From assembly GCF_963576615.1 (NCBI RefSeq), contig NC_088708.1:6882001-6946000 (forward strand): 64,000 nucleotides of DNA. The letters are read 5' to 3'. A program made the position numbers and the translations under genes. Source of the DNA: Watersipora subatra. Taxonomy: Eukaryota > Bryozoa > Gymnolaemata > Cheilostomatida > Watersiporidae. Under the pieces are notes generated by a model that worked only from the letters and a program-made list of their open reading frames with translations, was not told the origin of the DNA and made no database searches. This document shows positions 37,260 to 47,441 of the stretch, piece after piece (positions within the stretch are counted from its first letter, which is position 1; each line of letters opens with the position of its first letter).

Positions 37260-38985
37260 TAAACTTTAAATTTCGCTTAAATGAATTTGGCTTAGTAAAC
37301 GCACACTCAAAGCCAAGTTTGAATCTTTTACTAAACTTACTTTAATTTAGTCATCTTGATTTTTTTATAAGCCGTTTTCAGTTTGATGCTTTTTACCTCG
37401 GGTTCGCTATAACTTTTAGCCAGCCTTTGACAAACTTTTTTTGAACTGACTCGACAAAAAAAACTGGGTGGTGCTGTTCTGGAAAGTGACTTCTCTCATA
37501 TTTGGCCATTTAGCGATCACCGCGAACCAGCTTGTATCTTAAAGTTTTCTCGTATCGCAAAACCAAAACTTGCCCGAAATTTACCTTGTCTCTCAATTTT
37601 CTCGTATGTTAGTGCACTTATATGTCGAAGTATTATAATAGAAACCTATTACATAGATGCCAACTCAAAAATCAACCAATTTGCAGACAGCCGGCATAAG
37701 CCTCTTGCCCATACACGTTCCTTATAATTGTAAAGGCACTTTTGGTGAAATAGTTTAGAAGCAGTGACTTATGTGTGTAGCTAAGTATTATGAAGCTATG
37801 CAATATAATTCTCATACTGAAAGTGAGCGGTAATGAAGCAAGAAGAATATCACTGAGAAAGCAGGAGTACCATCACTCAGGCCTTTATCAAAATGAATTT
37901 GACACAGCCCCAGGAACTTTGAGAGGATACGCTGCACTACCAGATACAAAATACAATTAAGCAAAGCATAGATAGAGAGTTAAAGACAATGTAAAAAGGA
38001 ATATAAAATGAGTATGAGCTATAATGGATGACAAAGATTATTGATAAAGGTTACAGGATGTTTAATAGGTTGAACGTCGAGAAAAATAAGCTAAAAAAAA
38101 CGGGATTTTATCTTAAGTTAGCATTGTTACCGCGCTTTTTTGAGCTAGTTTTCTCGGCGTTCAGCCTATTAAACATCCTACAACATCCATTAAACTACTC
38201 TGATCTACTAGCTTATCTACCTTTCATAAGAGAGTGAGATTATTTTGAAGGCTGAATTTAGATAGTAATGGGTTTAAAGACACGCATCTCTATAATTCTA
38301 GATCGGACTAAACATCCCCAACTTCCGTCCCTAAAAAGCTAGGCTACATCACATATTTATGGGTGGAGCTTATTGTGTCAAATGCGTCGTTTGCGAAACC
38401 GATATTGAAACGCGGTAAAAAAGCCTTCATGAGTTTGAAAGTTAGTGGACCAATCTTTATTTTGAGCACAAAATCGGAATCAGCATGTCTGATTTACCTA
38501 GAAGAAAGGATGAGGGCTGTTTGTGGCAGTTATACTTTAAATACCATAATGTAGCAAAATGCCGAGTCAAGCAAACTGAGAGCATAGCTTCCTTTATACA
38601 AAATGAATTAAAAAACAATGACACTATATAATTGCATTGAAATGCTTAGGTTAAGGATGAATGTTTGAGATTTGCCCGTTTAGAACTGTTATTCATATAA
38701 AAAGATGGCTTTTTGTGAAACTAAACAACACAATCTCACCACAGTGATCTCACAACATCTCTGCGACAGTGATTTCCAAATAAACCTCGTTCGAACATTC
38801 ATTGCTTTTTCTATCCAACCTGACAATGGGTGTATGCTTACTAATGGAACAAATATTAGGTGAATCTAAAACTCTCACAAAGATAACAGTTTGTGTCAAT
38901 GAGTGTCAACAAAGGATTTTAACCTGATAATGTCAACACAAGCATATGCAAGTGGAAGCATTGTATCTATTGTTGTATGGAGTGA
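37260..38985. other. Intergenic region upstream of PUS1, no gene seen
   Basis: Contains a foldback element at 38055-38179 and repeated-looking text (ctcgtatct, ctcgtatgtt) at 37540-37615 also seen at 36940, probably a dispersed repeat. No coding exon recognised. Confidence 0.45.
38055..38179. mobile_element. 125-bp foldback MITE
   Basis: Left arm AGGATGTTTAATAGGTTGAA then CGTCGAGAAAA; right arm, reverse complemented, AGGATGTTTAATAGGCTGAA then CGCCGAGAAAA. Arms of about 45 bp. The base pairs are conserved with only a few mismatches. Confidence 0.8.
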
Positions 38986-38989
38986 GCAT

Positions 38990-39480
38990 TCAAGGCAGAT
39001 GCTCCTTCAGTCCCACTGACGGGCGCTGAAAGCAGCAATGAAACAAATGATGAGCCGCATCACAAATGTAGCATTTCCTCCTGCTGACTTGCTGCGATCC
39101 TGAACCCCTTTCATGCATCTCTGATAGGCAGTCAGAAGCCATATTCTCTGACAGTTGTAGCATTGTTTCATAACTCTGCTGTCGTGATTGATGAGTACAC
39201 AAACTCAACCAGAACTATCACCATGAGAGGCTAGCATTGCTTGGGCTTTGTTCACAAGCTCCTGAATGTTTGCAGTTGACTTTAACTGATTCACTGCATC
39301 ACCAGTCAAACTAGCAACAAATGAACATCTAACAAACAGATCAGCATTGGTCTGTCTTACTAGATTGGTAAGACCCCCTTCGATCAGCTAAATATTCATC
39401 TGATTCCCAGTCTGAAAACTTAGTTACACAACTGATCGCAGGACGAAAACAGGTTAGTACTGAATGCAATCCTAAATCTT
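38990..39480 (-). pseudogene. Retrotransposon gag-like remnant
   Basis: Read on the minus strand from about 39430, broken frames contain SDWESDEY, then LVRQTNADLFVRCSFVASL and ANIQELVNKAQAMLAS, the spacing seen in Ty3/gypsy-type gag proteins before the zinc knuckle. In the 72-codon frame at 38990-39208 a knuckle-like CYICDAAHHLFHC follows. The spacing is C-X2-C-X4-H-X3-C, one residue short of the usual CCHC box. Frameshifts and stops make it dead. Confidence 0.5.
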
Positions 39481-39489
39481 TTTTAGCAT

Positions 39490-41108
39490 TACCCTACAAG
39501 ATGAAAATATTCAATGGATATAAAAATTCGCGATTTCGCGAACAGTCAATTCCGCGAATTATTAAATTCCACGAATAATTAGTTCTATTTTTATTCACAA
39601 GGGAGAATAACTACTGCCTCAAATTCAAAAACAGTATAAATACTAAACGTAGCTGAATTCCAAAACCTTTTTAAAATAATCGTCGGGGCTTCGAATTAAC
39701 CCCATTGCCAATGCATCACATTTCTTTACAAAATTATTCAAGGTTGACACAAGATATGCAGAATGGCGCCATCGCAAAAATAGCCGCTAGGCAGAAGTAC
39801 TAAACGTAGCCGAGTTCTGAAACTTTTTTAAAATCATCGCCGGGGCTTCGAGTTAACCCCATTGCCAATGCATCAAACTTCTTTACAAAATTATTCAAGG
39901 TTTTCACAAGTTATCAGTCATGGCATCGTGATCGCAAAAATATCTCCTACAGCCTTTTTACATTGAAATCAACTCCATCAACCTCTAATACCAAAGTTGA
40001 AGACGATAATGATTCTGATCTGGACATTATAGTATGTATTTGATTTGCAGTGCAGATACGTTTCTCCATAATTAACTGCGTTAGTTAATTCTTTTGTTTA
40101 AAAACTGATCGCGTTAATTAAATACTTCAGCTATTGTTTTTGTACTTCATTTACACATGTTAACATTTTTCTTTTGTGTTTACTGCAGATTGAGAATGAA
40201 ACAGAACCTACCTGTATTCTGATTATGAAAACTAAAGACAAGTAGTAATATTCACCAAGGCAGGAATATTGGCAGAGAAGCAACTAGTCAACCTAGACCC
40301 CTTCAACAACTTCTTGATATCGTTGCAACAAACATAATTATATTATATATTCTATTTCATGTATAGATATATTATAATTTATTCCAAACTTGAGTGTACA
40401 AATAAAATATTTCAAATACAAATAAAATTTTACAAACGATGAATGGAGTAATTAAAAATTGTTTCGCCCATATGGCGGTTGTCTAGCAATAAAATTAAAC
40501 TGGTACTCTTGATAAGTAAATCCTAGCGTGTAACGGTGCTCTCTGACTAGTTTTTTGGTAATAGCAGCTCTATATCGCTGTCACCGTCTTGGGTAGATGT
40601 TACAGGCGATTCTCTCGCTACTACATTGTTGGTAAGGGAGTCATCCTCAGAACTCTCCTCATGGCTTACTATTGCAAAGTTCTGCCAGTTGGCCAAAAAT
40701 CTGTGCTCATAAAGGCGTTTGTGTTCCTTTTTTAAAATATTGTGTTTTACCGAAGAACCAAAGTAAAATTCAAATATTAATTTAGTAAATGGTTTTGAAA
40801 AAAACTCATTACTCACCACAAGTTGTTGGTTCATCAAAGGCCTCCAAATCGATGAATGTTCGTGAAAACCTCTGAACACAGCAAGAAATTTATAGTTTAG
40901 CATGATCGACTCGTAGTTGTAAGCTAAATAAAAACCGAAACACGCGGTGTGCGCATGCGCAGGGTTAACTCTATCGCTAGCCGCAATAGAGTTAAATTTT
41001 AATAGAGTGTGGCAGTGTTCACCCGCAAATAAATTAATCCACGAGTATGCATGAAAAAAGCAATTTGCGTGAAACTTAACTCCGCAAATAAATTTATCCT
41101 GTAGGGTA
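39490..41108. mobile_element. TA-flanked DNA transposon of about 1.6 kb
   Basis: The left end is TA then CCCTACAAGATGAAAATA; the right end, reverse complemented, is TA then CCCTACAGGATAAATTTA. Subterminal regions are rich in TTCGCG and AATTCGCG motifs. Inside, two diverged copies of about 140 bp (39640-39780 and 39795-39945; shared core ccccattgccaatgcatca) lie in tandem. A 118-codon frame runs on the minus strand at 40547-40903. The TA duplication suggests a Tc1/mariner- or pogo-like mechanism, but no transposase is recognised. Confidence 0.6.
40547..40903 (-). CDS. Hypothetical protein with a HIRAN-like start, inside a transposon
   Basis: 118 aa as an uninterrupted frame. Residues 7-22 (LAVFRGFHEHSSIWRP) resemble the opening of the HIRAN-like RG(Y/F)H.Y..IW.P motif found in many repeat-associated invertebrate proteins. 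After NQQLV the similarity stops exactly at a good donor (gtgagtaa, codons 29-31). The real product may therefore be spliced and the following residues intronic. The C-terminal part is acidic (HEESSEDDSLTN, DGDSDIELLL). Function unknown; it lies entirely within the TA-flanked element. Confidence 0.35.
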   Translation of the reverse strand: MLNYKFLAVFRGFHEHSSIWRPLMNQQLVVSNEFFSKPFTKLIFEFYFGSSVKHNILKKEHKRLYEHRFLANWQNFAIVSHEESSEDDSLTNNVVARESPVTSTQDGDSDIELLLPKN

Positions 41109-42896
41109 TATAATCAGCCTAAACATCATCACTCAACCTCTGATAACCATAAAAAGTAGGATGGGACAATAACAAAAGAAATTTCAGCTTATCAATAACA
41201 CCTTGCAGCAAAGCCACAAGCTCTAGCTTTTCGATCCGCACTAACTTTTTCATTTGCATTGAAATCCTCAGTTTTTAATGTCTGAGAACTTGATATTTGT
41301 TGCTATTGATACTTCTGTCGAAATAGCTTGACAGACAGAAAGCAATAATAAGTTATAGAAATGCACTTCGATCAGCTACTACTTTAAAATAAAAAAAGCA
41401 CTCAGCTTCAGGTCCCTTATCATCAGATACATTAAATATACTGTTATAAATCAATGGTGCATGATCATTAATGTCGTGTCTATTTACAAACCACTATCAG
41501 ACCTCTCACCTGAATGTGTTTTAAACCTCACAAACATGTGTAGGACACATGATCTTTATCTAGCCCAAACTCTCGTTGTTACGAGTCAAGGTATTGATTT
41601 GGTATTACGATTAGCTTCTGAAAGCTTATAGTGCTGCAGATGTCTTTTCCTAGGATCCGGGCACAAAGATGCGTGTCTCATCAAGTTATTTTATTGAAGT
41701 GCTTTACGATCGTCATTGTCTTACTATTGTGAGACTAAAATATTTAATCCAATCCAAATTCTCCAACTGACATATTTCTTGTTTATGTTTGTATTTCATG
41801 CAACATGAAATGGCAGCTGGCTTACAAACTGATCTAACAATGACTGCATAATAAAGCTAGCACATAAGTAGCGATTGTATAATAAAGCTATTATATGAGT
41901 ACTTTATAATACTTTATAACCATGCAACAAAAGCAATGTTCTGAACTAGTTATAATACCAACAGCTCCAAAACGTAAGCAGTGAGTGAGGCTATAATAAG
42001 CAGGACAAAGGGAAATCCGAATCGTACGTATAGTAAAAATTGATCTAATCGACAGATGTGAATTGCATTTACTATATTCATTTCACAATTAGATTTAGCG
42101 TGTAACCTGCAAAGAAACTTTATTTTCAAACGTTCTTACCAACTACTTCAAGCACGCGATACTGGACTATTCCTCATGTTATTCGGCCTTGACATACCAG
42201 AGCTAAACAAGTTTTATCAGCTGTCCATCCGTAGCTGTATATGTGTCTTCGCTTAAGTTTACATCTATGTGCTAAGTCTCATTTTTCTTAAGCTAATGTG
42301 AAATTCGGCATTCAGGAGATATTTTCGTTTAGAAAGTTACGATCATATTGGAGTTGTTTGCTCACACCATTCGCACACGTGCGATAATATAAGCGCTGCC
42401 ATGACTACGCTGAATATCTGCCAATCAAAATCGCCTATCCCATCGTGCAATGTCTCCATCGTTCGCCATTGTTCTCTTAGCTAACCGTAAATAAGCGTTT
42501 TTGACGTTGACCAGACCAAGATTTTCTGATATTGTAGGTACTATGTTTCGAATATTTGTTGGACCTTAGTAGTTAGATTTTAGCAGTTGTTTTATTTTGT
42601 TGTACTCGTGCAGCAATCAACCGTGTTCCAATTTTTTCATTATTTATGTAGTTAGTATTTTTACCATCGTATGATAATCACCTGAAGTTATTTAAACTGT
42701 GACCAATTGATTTACACGATGTATTGCTTGTGGCCGTTTGCTAGTATTATCTAGTAAGAGTTTATATATCTGAACAATTTTGGCAGTGTTTTTATGTTAA
42801 CAAATTACGCTCCACAAGAGCACTACTCATCTTTAAACAAATTCTCTGGCAGGTCCCTTATTGCAAACTGGAACAATAGCGTGTTCTTGTATATAC
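41109..42896. other. Intergenic region upstream of UNC119, no gene seen
   Basis: AT-rich. The stretch at 42380-42540 is less AT-rich and ends near a weak donor-like sequence (gtaggtac). It could hold the UNC119 promoter or a 5' UTR exon, but nothing decisive is visible. Confidence 0.4.
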
Positions 42897-42897
42897 A

Positions 42898-43737
42898 CAA
42901 GGGCGGATCTACTGTGGTGCATTTGGTGCAAATGCACCACCATAAATATGGCAAAAAATTAAAAAAAAAGATTTAGAATCCATCAAGAATTAAGTAAATT
43001 ACAATTCATTTCACTGAGAACTTGCTTTGGGAGAAAATGAACAAAAACGGCCTAGTAGAGCTTGTTATAACGAACCAGTTTTAATAACATCGACCTGAAT
43101 TTGTTTAGCTTATAAACAAATGAGAGTTGTTCCAATAAACATCCCCAATTGAGCCGCAACTATTTCAAAAGAAGTACTACAAGCAATTTTAAAAGCAAGT
43201 CTCAAAAGAAAGGTCAAGAATGAACTTTGGATCATTTCTTTTGACGACAAAACAACAATTAAAAAAAGTATGCCCTAATATGTCTGTTTTATAATAGCAT
43301 CGTTATGTAGCTAATACTACGAAACATCTCTTTTGGTAGTTTGCAGAAATGATGCCTTATTTCTGCACAGCCAAACCAAATGGCTGTTGAGGTTTTGTGA
43401 TTGATTTTGTCTTGATTTTGTTTTATTGCACAAATGTTTGTTAACTTTCTGTTTACATGTAATCTCGATATACATAGTTAAAGGAACATTATAAAACACC
43501 AATTTAATTAATCATATCTAATGTCAATTTTTACCTCTAAACTTGTTGTTTGCTGCAAATAAATGATTACACTTTTTTGAGCTCAAACACACCTCTCCTT
43601 CATGCTAAGATGCCTAAATTTCAAAAATTTCCGCTAGCGCGGGACCAGGTAAGGAGGCCGCTCCGCGCACCCTCTCCCACTCTAGATATATTACACAAAT
43701 TTTGCACCACACACTTTTTTTCCTAGATCCGCCCCTG
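42898..43737. mobile_element. Non-autonomous hAT-like element, 840 bp
   Basis: The left end CAAGGGCGGATCTACTGTGG and right end, reverse complemented, CAGGGGCGGATCTAGGAAAA match the CAGGGGCGGATC terminus typical of Zaphod-like hAT transposons. Just inside both ends, GGTGCAAA / TTTGCACC is shared. The GC-rich patch at 43630-43680 resembles the 3' region of such elements. No intact transposase. The flanking 8-mers (TATATACA, ATACATAT) do not match, so no target duplication is claimed. Confidence 0.65.
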
Positions 43738-44066
43738 ATACATATAAAAAGCAAAGACGCGTTGAAATAGTGCTGAAACTTTAGTTTTAAAGTTGGTAAT
43801 TCTATCTTTAATAACTTGTCCTGTTCTGTGTCTTTCTAGTCTAATTTCGATAGAAACAGGGGTATGCGCATAACTTCATTTAAATTTGGACATCATTAAA
43901 CCTAAGTTAGATATAAGCCTACATATAGATTAAAGTTTTTGCCATTGGTTTTTGCTGGTTGTGATTATGCATGCTAGTCTAGATGATTCCGTAGAGAGTA
44001 ATCAGTATTTGGTTGTTTATATGATGACAAACAAACCGCTAATGTAAATCTATCACTTCTTATAAG

Positions 44067-47000
44067 ATGAGTTCAGACATTTCAAAAAAGAAGAAGGGAA
44101 GCTTTCTGGCTAGAAAGGCACAATTGGAAAAGGAAAAGTCTAACAATGTCCAGCCAGACGATGTGCTCATGTTCACAGCTCCCACAGAAGGTAGTTCCTT
44201 GTTCCGTTGTATCTTTCAATATTTTTTGGCTTTCCCCACCCCAAATAGCGATTTTCTTTTAACTCATATATTGGTGGAAAATTGGCTGTTGTTCTTAGCA
44301 ATTGTAATTTTTGCTTCTGACTCTAGCATTTTGTCAAATAACAATATAGTTAATCATAACCATTGTGAGATTGTCTGATAATTGTCAGATATTTGTCAAA
44401 TAATTGTAACCATTATGGTTGTATAGGCTATCTCTGCACTCCAGAGGCAAATACATATGGAATTGAATTTACAAGGTTTAAACTTCGCGATATGGACAGC
44501 GGAGTGACATTGTTTGAAGTAGCCAAGCCTTCATCAGGTAACGTATTCACCTCATGTTTTCTCTCGCTTTCGTCATTTATGTTGTTTCTCTGCTCTGTCT
44601 GTTTTTCTTGCTCTATTTTTGATCTCCTGTTATTCTACTATCACTCTGTCTTTAGATGAGAGCTCAGCTGAAGAATCAGTAGATGCAAATCCAAACAAAG
44701 GCAGATTTGTTAAATATGAATTTGGACCCAGCTTCCTTAAACTACGCACTGTAGGAGCAACGTGAGTTTCGTCATGTCTTGATTTGTACATATGCATGTA
44801 TATCATAGCTGCAGCAATATCTTAACTAGGCCTTGCTAATATTTCCGAGAATGGTAGTTTTACAACATAGTTTGGGTTTTTTTTGCTTATTAGTAAACTT
44901 TCCACCGATACCAGGCTGGAGAAGCTCAGACTATTTAGCTCTGGAACAGTGCTAGCTGGGCGCACTTGCTTATTACTTGCAAGCCCATCCAAGATGGTAG
45001 CCAAATTCATTATGCTAAAGGTTATATAAGACATAGCTTAGGATCTTATTTGCAGCGTAGACTTTGTTGTTGGTGACAAGGACATTCCTAACTTCATAAT
45101 ACATAGCTTGTGATCTTATTTGCAGCGTAGACTTTGTGGTTGGTGACAAGGACATTCCTAACTTCAGAATGATTGAGCGACACTACTTTCAGAAAAAGTT
45201 GCTCAAAAGTTTTGACTTCCAGTTTGGATTTGTAATACCGAGAAGTCGGAATTCAGTGGAGCAAATCTACGAATTTCCTGCTCTCAAGGATGATGAAGGT
45301 AGGGCTAGCGAGGGAGGAAATACTCGAGGCTAGCGAGGGAGACAATATTCAGGGCTAGCGAGGGAGACAATACTTAGTGTTAGAAGAGTTAGGAATAAAT
45401 AACATCAATTTACGAAAAAATTTAGAAATATGCACTGACACAGTTTTTGCTCAAGTAACCTTTAAATGCTTTCAGTCTGTAAGCACAGCAAATCATCACA
45501 TTTCAGATACAAAGAGAGGTTCTAAATAGGAACAAAGCAGAGGCTATACTATAAATTTTGTCTATAATGTATGCCATATGTAAAGGGTGTACCATTTTGA
45601 AATACTTGCTCATTTTATGTCAAGGATGTACAGTATTGTATACCGTATTTATTGATACGAGCTATAAATAATGTATACACAATTGAACATTTAAATGCAA
45701 AGTAAATTCATATTTATACCCATGTCAAAGCTCTCATGGGTTGGAGCAAATATCCTTATATCAATATATGTACAAGTATATATATGAATCTATATATATA
45801 TATTTCTCAAATCATGTCTGTGGATCTGTCATTCCGGCTATAGCGCATGCTGATTATTTTACCGATGTGGCCAGGCGTTGCGATGCCCCTGCTAAGAAAT
45901 ATTTTTCGTAAGGTTCGATCACTATATCTGGGGTTAAGGCCAATTCTTCTCGCGCGGACAATTATATTGTCTCCGTATCGTCGTATTCAAAGTTTTGATG
46001 GATAGCTTCTGGTGGAACAGTAACTTTTTTTATACACACACTTCTATGCAAGAATTATTATTGTTAATCCTACATATTCAGGATTTTTATTTTGTTTCCT
46101 CAGTTCATATTAATTGTATCATTACCGATTCATCTGTTATTGTAATCGTAGCAAAACCGACTTAATTTAGCTATTACTTGCTAATTATGTCACATTTACA
46201 TCTAAACCTTTTTATAGTCGTTTTATTTTTTTTAAAGATTTGCTTGCAACAAAATTCACATTACAGTTATTTGGTATCAAAAGATTCACCATGTCCTACT
46301 CTGCTGTGTTGTAGGTGCAAAATATGTGGAAATGTGATTACAAGCTCTTAAAAGCTCAAAAATGAACAGTTAATCGCCGCCATCACCAAACTGCTGTAGA
46401 TTAGAATCCCTTTTCAAAACGGCTCAAGTGGGACGTAGTTGAACAAGATGGCTTCTGTTTACACTTTCATGCAACCTCATTTATCGAAATATTTTCACAA
46501 ATATACTTTTCGCATTCAATAAAACCATGTCTATTGTCCTTACGCGTCTGTTTCATCATCATTGTAATGCTGTCATTTTGAACACTGTTATCTCAAAACC
46601 TACCATATAAATTTGTTTAATTTTTTAACCTTAACCCGAAGGATTGCATATCATCCTCTGACAAACATTACGAGCCTGTTGGTCACCTGTGATAGTCGAA
46701 AAATGCTGCAGAAATTGTTTGCACTATTTGGCAGGAAGTATGGGTCACATGATCAGATTACGATTAGACCAAGCTGAAACGAAACTGTACAGTAGCGAGC
46801 ATCTATATTTGATCTGGGCGTTTCGGCAAAACCCGAAGTGTTTGTCATAAACTAGTGCTACGAGAGGTTTTATATTGAGCCTTTTATTGGCCTTTAATTT
46901 CACGTGATAATATCACGTGTCAAAACAATTACCAAATTTCTTGAGTACGTCAGAGAAATAAATTGATTCCAACCTACGGCGTTTTCCTGATGGCGACGAT

Positions 47001-47403
47001 TAACTGTTCGTTTTTGTGCTTTCAAGAGCTTATAATCACATTTCCACATATTTTGCACCTACATCACAGCAGAGTAAGACATGGTGAATCTTTTGGTACC
47101 AAATAACTGTAATGTGAACTTTGTTGCAAGTCAACCTTAAAATTTATTTGACCTGCACGAAACATTTTCCTCATGATATGAAGTTTAAAAGTTGTTTGAA
47201 AAAGTTTGAAAACCTTTACAGTTGTTTTTATTTCCTCCCTAAATCTATTTCAATTACACAAAACACTTCTCATGATATGTAATTTGAAAGTTAGAATGGC
47301 AAATGTTGTTATATGTTAAATACAAATCAATTTTCTGACCAAAGACTTTTTTTTTTACTACCCAGGCAACGCCGGGTAGCACAGCTAGTATATGTATATA
47401 TAT

Positions 47404-47441
<38 letters not shown>

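Noticed and set aside
45056-45114. An extra UNC119 exon between exons 3 and 4
   Set aside because: It is the left copy of a 70-bp duplication, ends in TGA, and would add a second copy of [13 protein letters not shown] to the protein.
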